64,000 nucleotides of DNA, from positions 1,488,001 to 1,552,000 of the forward strand of contig NZ_CP083691.1 in assembly GCF_020097155.1 (NCBI RefSeq). Direction: 5' to 3'. This document shows positions 26,629 through 35,352 of the stretch, one piece after another (position 1 is the first letter of the stretch; each line of letters starts with the position of its first letter). This DNA comes from Micrococcus porci. Its GTDB lineage: Bacteria > Actinomycetota > Actinomycetes > Actinomycetales > Micrococcaceae. The position numbers were made by a program, and so were the translations under genes. Below the pieces are notes generated by a model, which had not been told where the DNA came from, made no database searches, and saw only the letters and a program-made list of their open reading frames with translations.

Positions 26629-27243
26629 GTGGTGCTGTCCTGGGAAGACGTGGTCAACAAGGAGTTCCAGCTCACGAAGTTCCGTGAGGGCTACGACCGC
26701 GAGGAGGTCGAGGACTTCCTCGACGAGGTCGTCGAGGAGCTCAAGCGGCTGACCGAGGAGAACGACCGGCTGCGCTCCGACCTCGACGCGTGCCGTGAGG
26801 GCGCACCCGCCCAGGCCGAGGCCTCGGCCCCCGCCGCTGGGGAGGCTGCGCCGGCCCTCCAGGCCCCCGCCCCGGTCGCCCCCGTGGAGCCGTCCGCCCC
26901 CGGGGAGCCGGTCGCCCCGACCGACTCCGCCACCTCGGCGGCCGGCGTCCTCGCGATGGCCCAGCGCCTGCACGACGAGTACGTCGCCGAGGGCGAGCAG
27001 CGCCGCGACCGGATCATCGCCGACGCGGAGGCCGAGGCGACCACCGTCGTCCGCCAGGCGGAGGAGACCCGGACCCGCACCCTGTCCGACCTGGAGTCCC
27101 GCCGCAAGGGCCTCGAGGCGGACGTCGAGCGCCTGCGCGCCTTCGAGACCGACTACCGCTCCCGCCTGACCGCGTACATCGAGGGCCAGCTGCGCGAGAT
27201 CACCGCCCAGGAGCGCCTCGAGCCGGCGAAGGGGACCGTGTGA
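26629..27243 (+). CDS. divIVA: Polar growth / septum-site protein DivIVA (Wag31-like)
   Basis: Coiled-coil scaffold that recognises curved membrane at poles and septa, 204 aa. The N-terminal DivIVA domain has EDVVNKEFQLTKFREGYDREEVEDFLDEVVEELKRL, followed by a first coiled coil, an Ala/Pro-rich spacer (about 60-105) and a second coiled coil (about 112-185). The membrane-insertion residues of the N-terminal hairpin are present. GTG start with AGAGAGG upstream. Its stop overlaps the lspA GTG (GTGTGA). In a coccus it would be expected at septa. Confidence 0.93.
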   Translation: MVLSWEDVVNKEFQLTKFREGYDREEVEDFLDEVVEELKRLTEENDRLRSDLDACREGAPAQAEASAPAAGEAAPALQAPAPVAPVEPSAPGEPVAPTDSATSAAGVLAMAQRLHDEYVAEGEQRRDRIIADAEAEATTVVRQAEETRTRTLSDLESRRKGLEADVERLRAFETDYRSRLTAYIEGQLREITAQERLEPAKGTV

Positions 27244-27800
27244 GCCCTGCGGCCCCGCAGGACGCCCTGACGGACCACCGCGACGCCCCCGCCCGCCCGG
27301 GCCGGGGCGTCGTCGGTGCGGCCCTGGGGGTCGCGACGCTCGCCTACGCGCTGGACCAGGGCACCAAGCTCCTGGTGGAGCGCACCATGGAGCTCGGCGA
27401 GTCGATCGTCGTGATCCCGGGGCTGCTGCGCTGGCACTACATCCTCAACCCCGGCGCCGCGTTCTCGATCGGCACGGACGTCACCTGGCTGTTCACGCTG
27501 ATCCAGGCGGTCGTCGCGGTCGTCGCCCTGGTGGCGCTGCTGCGCTCCCGCTCCCGCGCCTGGTCCGTCGCGCTCGGCGGGCTCCTCGGCGGCGTCATGG
27601 GCAACCTCACGGACCGCCTGTTCCGGCCGCCGTCGTTCGGCCAGGGCCACGTCGTGGACATGGTCTCCGTGCCGAACTTCGCGATCTTCAACGTGGCGGA
27701 CTCCTTCATCGTCTGCTCCATCCTCACGCTGTGCCTGCTGCTGATGAGCGGCCGCCGGCTGGACGGCACGCGCGAGTCCGACGCGGCCGCGGAGGCCTGA
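27240..27800 (+). CDS. lspA: Lipoprotein signal peptidase
   Basis: Membrane aspartyl protease that removes signal peptides from diacylated prolipoproteins; 186 aa, four transmembrane helices. Catalytic aspartates lie in GNLTDRLF (D125) and NVADSFI (D154); the HVVDMVSVPNFAIFNVADS signature and YALDQGTKLLV near residue 40 are intact. GTG overlaps the divIVA stop. It is followed by rluD after 3 nt, an lspA-rluD pairing that is widely conserved. Confidence 0.96.
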   Translation: MSPAAPQDALTDHRDAPARPGRGVVGAALGVATLAYALDQGTKLLVERTMELGESIVVIPGLLRWHYILNPGAAFSIGTDVTWLFTLIQAVVAVVALVALLRSRSRAWSVALGGLLGGVMGNLTDRLFRPPSFGQGHVVDMVSVPNFAIFNVADSFIVCSILTLCLLLMSGRRLDGTRESDAAAEA

Positions 27801-27803
27801 GGA

Positions 27804-28784
27804 GTGGGCCTGCGTCCCGGTCTGACGGAGCGGCTGGCGGTCACGGAGGACGACGCCGGCCGCCGCGCCGACGCGGTGCTGGCCGACGCGTTCGGGGTGT
27901 CCCGCGCGTCGCTCGCCGACCTGTTCTCCCGGGGCCTGGTGCGCGCCGAGTCCCGCACCGGCCGCCGGGACCGCGTCCTGGCCAAGTCCGCCAAGGCGGT
28001 GGCGGGGGAGACCCTGGCCGTGGACGTGCCCGTGGACCCCGACCCCCTGGAAGTGAGGGCTGAGCGCGTGGACGCGATGACCGTCCTGTACGAGGACGAC
28101 GACCTGCTGGCGGTGGACAAGCCCACCGGCGTGGCGGCGCATCCGTCGCCGGGCTGGTTCGGGCCGACCGTGGTGGGCGGCCTGGCCGGGCTCGGGCGCC
28201 GGATCTCCACCTCCGGCGCGCCGGAGCGGCAGGGGATCGTCCACCGGCTCGACGTCGGCACCACCGGCGTCATGGTCGTCGCCAAGTCCGAGCGCGCCTA
28301 CACGGCGCTGAAGGACCAGTTCCGCGAGCGCGTGCCGGAGAAGGTGTACCACGCGGTGGTCCAGGGCATGCCGGACCCGCTGGAGGGGACGATCGACGCC
28401 CCGATCGGTCGGGACCCGAACCACCACTGGCGCTTCGCGGTGCTCGAGGGCGGACGCCCGTCGGTGACCCACTACGAGACGGTCGAGGCGTTCGGCCGGG
28501 CGACGCTGCTGGAGATCCACCTGGAGACCGGGCGCACCCACCAGATCCGCGTGCACACCTCCGCGCTGCGCCACCCCTGCGCCGGTGACCTCACGTACGG
28601 CGCGGACCCGCGCCTGGCGGCCGAGCTGGGCCTGACGCGGCAGTGGCTGCACGCGCACCGCCTGGCGCTCCCGCACCCCGCCACGGGGGAGCGCCTGGAG
28701 ATCGTCTCGCCCTACCCGGACGACCTCGCCCACGCCCTGCGCGTCCTGCGCGGGGAGGACCGCGGCGCCGCCCCGGACGCCTAG
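27804..28784 (+). CDS. rluD: 23S rRNA pseudouridine synthase RluD family
   Basis: Pseudouridine synthase acting on large-subunit rRNA, 326 aa. An N-terminal S4 RNA-binding region ([27 protein letters not shown]) precedes the catalytic domain with VVDKP-type [13 protein letters not shown], the catalytic Asp in [18 protein letters not shown], and the C-terminal [18 protein letters not shown] and [16 protein letters not shown] start 3 nt after lspA. It ends in TAG, which begins a TAGACT -10 hexamer for dnaE. The exact rRNA position (1911/1915/1917 in E. coli) is inferred from the family. Confidence 0.92.
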   Translation: MGLRPGLTERLAVTEDDAGRRADAVLADAFGVSRASLADLFSRGLVRAESRTGRRDRVLAKSAKAVAGETLAVDVPVDPDPLEVRAERVDAMTVLYEDDDLLAVDKPTGVAAHPSPGWFGPTVVGGLAGLGRRISTSGAPERQGIVHRLDVGTTGVMVVAKSERAYTALKDQFRERVPEKVYHAVVQGMPDPLEGTIDAPIGRDPNHHWRFAVLEGGRPSVTHYETVEAFGRATLLEIHLETGRTHQIRVHTSALRHPCAGDLTYGADPRLAAELGLTRQWLHAHRLALPHPATGERLEIVSPYPDDLAHALRVLRGEDRGAAPDA

Positions 28785-28797
28785 ACTGGACCGGTCC
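28782..28797 (+). promoter_or_regulatory. dnaE promoter overlapping the rluD stop, with palindrome at the start site
   Basis: TAGACT (28782-28787) shares its TAG with the rluD stop codon. The perfect palindrome GGACCGGTCC (28788-28797) follows at the expected transcription start. A leader of about 70 nt leads to dnaE. Confidence 0.45.
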
Positions 28798-28865
28798 GCA
28801 CGCCGCGCCGCCCCGTCCGGGGGTGGTCCGTGCCCAGGGGTGCGCGGCGGGAAGGATGAGCGGCG

Positions 28866-31800
28866 TTGAGCGTGCAGCAGGAGACCACGGCCGAGGCCAC
28901 GAGGGACGGCGGGTTCGTCCACCTGCACACCCACACCGAGTACTCCATGCTCGACGGCGCCGCGAAGCTGGACGAGCTGTTCGCCGAGGCGAACCGGCTG
29001 GGCATGGACTCCCTGGCGATCACGGACCACGGCTACCTCTTCGGCGCGTTCGACTTCTGGAAGAAGGCCACGGACGCCGGGATCAAGCCGATCATCGGGC
29101 TCGAGGCCTACCTGACGCCGGGCCAACAGCACCGCTCCGACAAGGAGAAGATCCGCTGGGGCGAGCCCCACCAGCGCGGCGACGACGTCTCCGGCGGCGG
29201 CGCCTACACCCACATGACCATGCTGGCCGAGTCCACGCAGGGCATGCACAACCTGTTCAGGATGGGCTCGATCGCCTCGCTGGACTCGGTGTACGCGAAG
29301 TGGCCGCGCATCGACCGGGAGCTGCTCAGCCAGTACTCCTCGGGCCTGATCGCGACGACGGGCTGCCCCTCCGGCGAGGTGCAGACCCGTCTGCGGCTGG
29401 GCCAGTACAAGGAGGCCGTGGAGGCCGCCGCCGAGTTCCGGGACATCTTCGGCAGGGACAACTTCTACTGCGAGGTCATGCAGCACGGCCTCGACATCGA
29501 GAAGCGTGTGGTCGAGGACCTGCGCCGCCTGGCCAAGGACCTGGGCCTGCCGTTCGTGGCCACGAACGACCTGCACTACACCCATGAGCACGATGCCAAG
29601 GCGCACGAGGCGCTGCTGGCCATCCAGTCCGGCTCCAAGCTCAACGAGCCGACCTACGACCAGGGCGGCTCCCGCTTCGCGTTCTCCGGCACGGACTACT
29701 ACCTGAAGTCCCCGCGGCAGATGCGCGAGCTGTTCGCCGAGCTGCCCGAGGCGTGCGACAACACGCTGCTCATCGCCGAGCGCTGCGAGACGAGCTTCGA
29801 CACCTCCGCCAACTACATGCCGCGGTTCCCCACCCCGGAGGGGGAGGACGAGACCAGCTGGCTCATCAAGGAGGTCGCCAAGGGCCTGGCCTACCGGTAC
29901 CCGGAGGGTGTGCCGGACCACGTCCGCAAGCAGGCGGACTACGAGCTGGACGTCATCATCTCGATGGGGTTCCCGGGCTACTTCCTCGTCGTGGCCGACT
30001 TCATCAACTGGGCCAAGGAGAACGGGATCCGCGTGGGCCCGGGCCGCGGCTCGGGCGCCGGCTCCATGGTGGCCTACGCGCTGCGCATCACGGACCTGGA
30101 CCCGCTCCGGCACGGGCTGATCTTCGAGCGCTTCCTCAACCCGGACCGGGTGTCCATGCCGGACTTCGACGTCGACTTCGACGACCGCCGCCGTTCCGAG
30201 GTGATCGACTACGTCACGCGCAAGTACGGCGACGAGCGCGTCACGATGATCGTCACGTACGGCACGATCAAGACGAAGCAGGCGCTCAAGGACTCGGCAC
30301 GCGTGATGGACCAGCCCTTCTCCATGGGCGAGTCCCTGACGAAGGCGCTGCCGCCGGCCGTCATGGCCAAGGACATCCCGCTCAAGGACATCGAGGACCC
30401 CGAGGCCAAGCGGTACGCCGAGGCCGGGGAGTTCCGCGAGCTGGTCGCCGCCGACCCGGTGGCGAAGCAGGTGTTCGAGACCGCCAAGGGCATCGAGGGC
30501 CTGAAGCGCCAGTGGGGCGTCCACGCCGCCGGCGTCATCATGTCCTCCCACCCGGTGATCGATGTGATCCCGATCATGCGCCGACTCCAGGACGGCCAGG
30601 TCATCACGCAGTTCGACTACCCCACGGCCGAGGGCCTGGGCCTGATCAAGATGGACTTCTTGGGGCTGCGTAACCTCACCATCATCTCGGACGCGATCGA
30701 GAACATCCGCGCCAACCGGGGCGTCGACCTCGACCTCGAGCACCTCGACGTGGACGACGCCGAGTCCTACGCCCTGCTGGCCCGGGGCGACACCCTGGGC
30801 GTGTTCCAGCTCGACGGCGGGCCCATGCGCGCCCTGCTGAAGATGATGCGCCCGGACAACTTCGAGGACATCTCGGCGACGATCGCCCTCTACCGGCCGG
30901 GCCCCATGGGCGCGAACTCGCACACGAACTACGCCCTGCGCAAGAACGGGCTCCAGGAGATCACCCCGATCCACCCGGAGCTCGCGGAGCCGCTCAAGGA
31001 CATCCTGGACACGACCTACGGCCTGATCGTCTACCAGGAGCAGGTCATGGCCATCGCCCAGAAGGTCGCCGGCTACTCGCTCGGCCAGGCGGACATCCTC
31101 CGCCGCGCGATGGGCAAGAAGAAGAAGTCCGAGCTGGACAAGCAGTACGAGGCCTTCCACCAGGGCATGCTGGACCGCGGCTACTCCGAGGGCGCCGTGA
31201 AGGCCCTGTGGGACATCCTCCTGCCGTTCTCGGACTACGCCTTCAACAAGGCGCACTCGGCCGCCTACGGCCTGGTCTCCTACTGGACGGCCTACCTGAA
31301 GGCCCACTATCCGGCGGAGTACATGGCCGCGCTGCTCACCTCGGTCGGCGACGACAAGGACAAGCTGGCCATGTACCTGAACGAGTGCCGCCACATGGGC
31401 ATCACGGTGCTGCCGCCGGACGTGAACGAGTCCTTCCTGAACTTCACCCCGGTGGGCGACGACATCCGCTTCGGCATGGGCGCGGTCCGCAACGTGGGCG
31501 GGAACGTCGTCAAGGGCATGGTCCAGGCCCGCGAGGAGAAGGGGCTCTACACGGGCTTCGGCGACTTCCTGGCCAAGGTGCCGCTGGTGGTGTGCAACAA
31601 GCGGACCATCGAGTCGATGATCAAGGCCGGGGCGTTCGACTCGCTCGGCTACGCCCGTCGCGCCCTCCTGGCGGTGCACGAGGAGGCCGTGGACGCCACC
31701 GTGCAGCAGAAGCGCAAGGAGGACCACGGCGAGTTCACCTTCGACCTGTTCGCCCTGGGCGGCGCCGCGGACGCGGCCGACGACTCGGACGCCTCCGACG

Positions 31801-32468
31801 GCGTCGCCGTGCCGGACCTGCCCGAGTGGCCGAAGAAGGAGAGGCTCGCGTTCGAGCGCGAGATGCTCGGCCTCTACGTGTCCGACCACCCCCTGCAGGG
31901 GCTGGACGGGGTCCTCTCCCAGTTCGCGGACACCCAGATCACCCGCATCCTTGACGACGACGGCCCCGCCGACGGCGCGCACGTCACCATCGCGGGCCTG
32001 ATCACGACGCTGGAGCGCCGGATCGCCAAGAGCTCGGGCAACGCCTACGCGCGGTGCGAGATCGAGGACCTCGGCGGCTCGCTGGACGTCATGTTCTTCG
32101 GGCAGGTCTACGCGCCGATCGCCATGATGCTCGCGGAGGACCTCGTGGTGGCGGTCAAGGGGCGCGTGCAGCGCCGCGACGACGGCTCGGTGGTGCTCTC
32201 GGCCATGGAGCTGGCCATCCCGGAGCTCACGGACGCCACGGGCGGGCCGGTGCGGATCACGATGCCGGCGTTCAAGGCGACGGAGCGCGTCGTCGGGCAG
32301 CTGGGGGACGTGCTGCGCACCCACGAGGGCTCCACGGAGGTCCGCCTGTCCCTCACCGGGCAGCGTGGCGTCCAGGAGTTCCAGCTGGGGCCGCAGTACC
32401 GCGTCACCCCCAACCCCGCCCTGTTCGGCGACCTCAAGATCCTGCTGGGGCCGTCCTGCCTGGGCTGA
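28866..32468 (+). CDS. dnaE: DNA polymerase III subunit alpha
   Basis: Replicative C-family polymerase, 1200 aa, the standard DnaE1 length. The N-terminal PHP domain opens with FVHLHTHTEYSMLDGAAKL. The polymerase active site includes GPGRGSGAGSMVAYAL and PDFDVDFDDRRRSEV. Further signatures are QWGVHAAGVIMS, YRPGPMGANSHTNY, ALRRAMGKKKKSE-like ILRRAMGKKKKSEL and FNKAHSAAYGLVSYWTAYLK, then a helix-hairpin-helix and an OB-fold (about 1000-1090). The start is TTG with GGAAGGA 9 nt upstream; GTG at 28872 is an alternative. Placement at the end of the dcw cluster is usual for Micrococcales. Confidence 0.96.
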   Translation: MSVQQETTAEATRDGGFVHLHTHTEYSMLDGAAKLDELFAEANRLGMDSLAITDHGYLFGAFDFWKKATDAGIKPIIGLEAYLTPGQQHRSDKEKIRWGEPHQRGDDVSGGGAYTHMTMLAESTQGMHNLFRMGSIASLDSVYAKWPRIDRELLSQYSSGLIATTGCPSGEVQTRLRLGQYKEAVEAAAEFRDIFGRDNFYCEVMQHGLDIEKRVVEDLRRLAKDLGLPFVATNDLHYTHEHDAKAHEALLAIQSGSKLNEPTYDQGGSRFAFSGTDYYLKSPRQMRELFAELPEACDNTLLIAERCETSFDTSANYMPRFPTPEGEDETSWLIKEVAKGLAYRYPEGVPDHVRKQADYELDVIISMGFPGYFLVVADFINWAKENGIRVGPGRGSGAGSMVAYALRITDLDPLRHGLIFERFLNPDRVSMPDFDVDFDDRRRSEVIDYVTRKYGDERVTMIVTYGTIKTKQALKDSARVMDQPFSMGESLTKALPPAVMAKDIPLKDIEDPEAKRYAEAGEFRELVAADPVAKQVFETAKGIEGLKRQWGVHAAGVIMSSHPVIDVIPIMRRLQDGQVITQFDYPTAEGLGLIKMDFLGLRNLTIISDAIENIRANRGVDLDLEHLDVDDAESYALLARGDTLGVFQLDGGPMRALLKMMRPDNFEDISATIALYRPGPMGANSHTNYALRKNGLQEITPIHPELAEPLKDILDTTYGLIVYQEQVMAIAQKVAGYSLGQADILRRAMGKKKKSELDKQYEAFHQGMLDRGYSEGAVKALWDILLPFSDYAFNKAHSAAYGLVSYWTAYLKAHYPAEYMAALLTSVGDDKDKLAMYLNECRHMGITVLPPDVNESFLNFTPVGDDIRFGMGAVRNVGGNVVKGMVQAREEKGLYTGFGDFLAKVPLVVCNKRTIESMIKAGAFDSLGYARRALLAVHEEAVDATVQQKRKEDHGEFTFDLFALGGAADAADDSDASDGVAVPDLPEWPKKERLAFEREMLGLYVSDHPLQGLDGVLSQFADTQITRILDDDGPADGAHVTIAGLITTLERRIAKSSGNAYARCEIEDLGGSLDVMFFGQVYAPIAMMLAEDLVVAVKGRVQRRDDGSVVLSAMELAIPELTDATGGPVRITMPAFKATERVVGQLGDVLRTHEGSTEVRLSLTGQRGVQEFQLGPQYRVTPNPALFGDLKILLGPSCLG

Positions 32469-32485
32469 GCCCCCGACCCGCCCCG

Positions 32486-32491
32486 TAGCAT
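32486..32491 (+). promoter_or_regulatory. -10 element TAGCAT before nrdR
   Basis: TAGCAT lies in the 71-nt dnaE-nrdR gap, about 50 nt upstream of the nrdR ATG. Confidence 0.35.
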
Positions 32492-32539
32492 GGGCCCGTG
32501 CCCGCCCGAGGGCCCGGCCCGACGTGAAGGAGAGCGCCC

Positions 32540-33034
32540 ATGCACTGCCCGTACTGCCGCCACGAGGACTCCCGCGTGGTGGACTCGCGCTCCCTGGAGG
32601 ACGGCTCCGCGATCCGCCGCCGGCGCCAGTGCCAGGCCTGCGGCAAGCGGTTCACCACGATGGAGACCACCGCGCTCACCGTGGTGAAGCGCTCCGGGGT
32701 CGCCGAGCCCTTCGACCGGTCCAAGGTCATCAACGGCGTCCGCAAGGCGTGCCAGGGGCGGCCCGTCTCCAGTGACGACCTCGCCGTCCTCGCACAGGAG
32801 GTCGAGGAGGCGGTCCGGGCCTCCGGCAACGCCGAGGTGGACGCCCACGAGGTGGGACTGGCCATCCTCGGCCCGCTGCGCCGGCTGGACCAGGTCGCCT
32901 ACCTGCGCTTCGCGTCCGTGTACCGGGACTTCGAGTCCCTGAGCGACTTCGAGGACGCCATCGCGGAGCTGCGCGCCCAGGAGGGGGAGGCCCCCGGGCG
33001 TCCCGCGGTGCAGCCTCGGCTCTTCTCGCGCTAG
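32540..33034 (+). CDS. nrdR: Transcriptional repressor NrdR
   Basis: Represses ribonucleotide reductase operons according to the bound nucleotide; 164 aa. The N-terminal zinc ribbon has C3, C6, C31 and C34 around [20 protein letters not shown], followed by RFTTMET. The ATP-cone domain (about 48-138) has [27 protein letters not shown] and [26 protein letters not shown] precedes the ATG. No nrd genes are in the window, so targets lie elsewhere. The gene ends in TAG, again the start of a TANNNT hexamer. Confidence 0.95.
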   Translation: MHCPYCRHEDSRVVDSRSLEDGSAIRRRRQCQACGKRFTTMETTALTVVKRSGVAEPFDRSKVINGVRKACQGRPVSSDDLAVLAQEVEEAVRASGNAEVDAHEVGLAILGPLRRLDQVAYLRFASVYRDFESLSDFEDAIAELRAQEGEAPGRPAVQPRLFSR

Positions 33035-33108
33035 AGTGTCTCCGAGGCCGTTTCGACGGCCCACATCGCCGAGGGCGGTTCCGGAGGGGAAGCCGGAACC
33101 GCCCTCGG
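33032..33108 (+). other. Candidate short transcript unit after nrdR (possible sRNA)
   Basis: TAGAGT (33032-33037) overlaps the nrdR stop and could act as a -10. Downstream lie a UUCG-tetraloop hairpin (GGCCGT 33046-33051 with ACGGCC 33056-33061) and then the strong terminator hairpin. A transcript of about 65 nt would be fully structured. Equally, it may just be the nrdR 3' end. Confidence 0.25.
33069..33108. terminator. Terminator between convergent nrdR and ppgK
   Basis: Perfect 16-bp inverted repeat (arms 33069-33084 and 33093-33108) with an 8-nt loop lies between converging genes. No T tract. Confidence 0.75.
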
Positions 33109-33128
33109 TGCGTCCGGGGTCGGACGCG

Positions 33129-33974
33129 TCAGCGGAGCAGGCCGTCCGCGGGGTCGGCGTGCGCGGCGAGCGCGGCACCCACGATGCCCGCGTTGTTCTG
33201 CAGCATGGCGGGAACGATGGGGGTCTCCAGCTGCAGCAGCGGCAGGTAGTCGTGCGGGCGCTTGGAGATGCCGCCGCCCACGATGAACAGGTCGGGGGAG
33301 AAGATCCGCTCCAGGTGGGAGAAGAACCGCTGGAGCCGCAACGCGTACTCCGGCCAGTCCAGCCCCTCCCGCTCGCGCGCCTTCGCGGACGCGCGGGACT
33401 CGGCCATCACGCCGTCCAGCTCCAGGGAGCCGACCTCGAAGTTCGGGACGAGCACGCCGTCGTTGATCATCGCGCCGCCGATGCCGGTGCCGAGGGTGAT
33501 GACCATGACGAGGCCGGGCACGCCCGCGCCGGCGCCGTAGCGCGCCTCGGCCAGGCCGGCGGCGTCGGCGTCGTTGACCACGGTGACCGGGCGCTGGAGC
33601 GCCTCCTCGAAGGTGTCCTGCAGGCTCACACCGATCCACGAGGGGTCGATGTTGTTGGCCGAGCGGCACACGCCGTGCTGGACGATCGAGGGGAAGCACA
33701 CGCCCACGCGTGAGTCCGCGTCGGGGGCCTTCTCGCGGTGGTCCAGCTCGGAGACGATCTGCGCCAGGGTCCGGGCCATCGTGGCGGGCGACGCCGGCTG
33801 CGGGGTGTCGAGCCGGAACCGGTCGCCGCGCAGGGTGCCCGACTTGGGGCCGTGCCCCAGCCGGACGATGCCGCCCTTCATCCCGGTGCCGCCGATGTCG
33901 ACGCCGAGGACGGACGGGTGCTTGGACGGGGCCGGGGGCAGGCGTGGGATCACGCCGGTGTTGGGAAAGCTCAC
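33129..33974 (-). CDS. ppgK: Polyphosphate glucokinase (ROK family)
   Basis: Phosphorylates glucose using inorganic polyphosphate (and usually ATP); 281 aa, cytoplasmic. LGVDIGGTGMKGGIV near residue 24 is the phosphate-binding loop; VVNDADAAGLAEARYG includes the catalytic Asp region; VMVITLGTGIGGAMINDGVLVPN is the second nucleotide/polyphosphate loop. The zinc cluster of classical ROK repressors is absent, as in actinobacterial PpgK. The GTG start has TACACT 7 nt upstream (33987-33982, minus strand), implying a leaderless mRNA; the upstream extension to 34613 is antisense-like and not supported. Same strand as map upstream. Confidence 0.88.
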   Translation of the reverse strand: MSFPNTGVIPRLPPAPSKHPSVLGVDIGGTGMKGGIVRLGHGPKSGTLRGDRFRLDTPQPASPATMARTLAQIVSELDHREKAPDADSRVGVCFPSIVQHGVCRSANNIDPSWIGVSLQDTFEEALQRPVTVVNDADAAGLAEARYGAGAGVPGLVMVITLGTGIGGAMINDGVLVPNFEVGSLELDGVMAESRASAKAREREGLDWPEYALRLQRFFSHLERIFSPDLFIVGGGISKRPHDYLPLLQLETPIVPAMLQNNAGIVGAALAAHADPADGLLR

Positions 33975-34030
33975 GCCGGACAGTGTACGGACCGCGCCGG
34001 AGGCGCCCCAGGGACGGCCCCCTGCACCGC

Positions 34031-34975
34031 TCAGGGGAGGGTGAGGATCTCCGCGCCGTCCTCGGTGACCACGAGGGTGTGCTCGAACTGGGCGGTGCGG
34101 CGCCGGTCCTTCGTGACGACCGTCCACCCGTCGTCCCACTGCTCCCAGTCGATCCCGCCGAGGGTGATCATGGGCTCGATGGTGAACACCATGCCCGGCA
34201 CCATCAGCCGGTTGTGGGCGGGGGCGGCGTCGTAGTGGGGGATGACCAGGCCGGAGTGGAAGTCCACGCCCACGCCGTGGCCGATGAAGTCGCGGACGAC
34301 GCCGTAGCCGAAGCGCCGGGCGTAGGACTCGATGGCGCGGCCGATCACGTTGATCTCGCGCCCGGGCTTGACGGCCTTGATGCCGCGGCGCAGCGCCTCC
34401 TCGGTGCGCTCCACCAGCAGGCGGGACTCCTCGTCGACGTCGCCCACGAGGTAGGTGCGGTTGTGGTCGCCGTGGACGCCGTCCTTGTACGCGGTGATGT
34501 CCAGGTTGACGATGTCCCCGTCCTCCAGGACGGTCCCGTCCGGGATGCCGTGGCAGATGACCTCGTTGACCGAGGTGCAGATCGAGCGGGGGAAGCCCCG
34601 GTAGCCCAGGCACGAGGGGTAGGCGCCGGCGGCAACGATGAACTCGTGGGCGATCCGGTCCAGCTCGTCCGTGGTGATCCCGGGGCGGATGTGCTCGGCC
34701 GTGTGCTCCATGGCCTGGGCCGCGATGCGGCCGGCCTCCCGGATGCGGCCGATCCCCTCGGTGTCGTAGACGTCGGAGGCGTTGCCCTCGTCCGCGGTCG
34801 CCCTCCCCACGTACTCCGGGCGGACGATCGAGGCCGGCACGGCCGGGGCGGGGGACGGCGCCCCCGGCGTCAGCGTGCCCAGCGGCGCGCGCGAGCCCGG
34901 CTCCGGGGCGGGCGGGCCCTCGGGGCGGGGGCCGTTGTGGCTGGGCTGGGACGTGGGACGCGCGGTGGTGGACAT
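34031..34975 (-). CDS. map: Methionine aminopeptidase, type I
   Basis: Removes initiator methionine from nascent proteins; 314 aa. A Pro/Ala-rich N-terminal extension (about 1-50, ending [24 protein letters not shown]) is the linker of the actinobacterial type Ic enzyme. The catalytic domain keeps the five metal ligands: in [22 protein letters not shown], in [14 protein letters not shown], in VFTIEPMI and near the C-terminal [10 protein letters not shown]. The ATG has TACGCT 7 nt upstream (34988-34983) and looks leaderless. It diverges from the small protein at 35057. Confidence 0.94.
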   Translation of the reverse strand: MSTTARPTSQPSHNGPRPEGPPAPEPGSRAPLGTLTPGAPSPAPAVPASIVRPEYVGRATADEGNASDVYDTEGIGRIREAGRIAAQAMEHTAEHIRPGITTDELDRIAHEFIVAAGAYPSCLGYRGFPRSICTSVNEVICHGIPDGTVLEDGDIVNLDITAYKDGVHGDHNRTYLVGDVDEESRLLVERTEEALRRGIKAVKPGREINVIGRAIESYARRFGYGVVRDFIGHGVGVDFHSGLVIPHYDAAPAHNRLMVPGMVFTIEPMITLGGIDWEQWDDGWTVVTKDRRRTAQFEHTLVVTEDGAEILTLP

Positions 34976-34982
34976 GCCCTCC

Positions 34983-35049
34983 AGCGTATCGCCCGGTCCC
35001 CGGGAGGGCGCGTCAGGCCCTGCCCCGCGCACGGCGCCGGGTCTAGGGT
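34983..35049. promoter_or_regulatory. Divergent leaderless promoters of map and the 74-aa protein
   Basis: TACGCT on the minus strand (34988-34983) and TAGGGT on the plus strand (35044-35049) each lie 7 nt before the respective ATG in an 81-bp gap. Confidence 0.5.
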
Positions 35050-35056
35050 GTGGGCC

Positions 35057-35281
35057 ATGACCGACACGCACGAGCCCGGCAGCGGCTACTGGTTCAACGT
35101 CCGCACCCACCAGATCGAGGAGGGCCCCCAGTCGGACTGGAAGGAGCTCCTCGGCCCCTACCAGACCCGGCAGGACGCCGAGAACGCCCTGGCGCGGGTC
35201 CAGGCCCGCAACGAGGCCGCCGACGCGGAGGACGCCCACGACGACGCGTGGGACGCCAGCCCGCTGAACGACGCCTCCTGA
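35057..35281 (+). CDS. Conserved small actinobacterial protein (SPOR-like)
   Basis: Soluble acidic protein of 74 aa. [45 protein letters not shown] resembles the short proteins in actinobacteria sometimes labelled methionine aminopeptidase or SPOR-domain-like; the GPYxTRxxAExAL end recalls the last helix of SPOR domains. The C-terminal 20 residues are Asp/Ala-rich and disordered. ATG with TAGGGT 7 nt upstream. Divergent from map, which may explain the transferred names in databases. The function is unknown. Confidence 0.75.
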   Translation: MTDTHEPGSGYWFNVRTHQIEEGPQSDWKELLGPYQTRQDAENALARVQARNEAADAEDAHDDAWDASPLNDAS

Positions 35282-35295
35282 GGCGTCCGTCCCCG

Positions 35296-35341
35296 ACGAC
35301 GACGGCGCCCGCCCCCGAGGGGGACGGGCGCCGCCGTCGTC
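35296..35341. terminator. Terminator between convergent small gene and panB
   Basis: Long GC-rich hairpin with an 8-bp core stem (35304-35311 with 35325-35332), extended inward by C/G runs and outward by GACGAC/GTCGTC with a small bulge. No T tract. Confidence 0.6.
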
Positions 35342-35352
35342 CCGGACGCGGG

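Noticed and set aside
27153..32324. 1723-aa open frame antisense to lspA, rluD and dnaE
   Set aside because: Long antisense frames are expected at this GC content, because third-position G/C removes stops. The protein has no domain signature, while the plus strand encodes complete DnaE.
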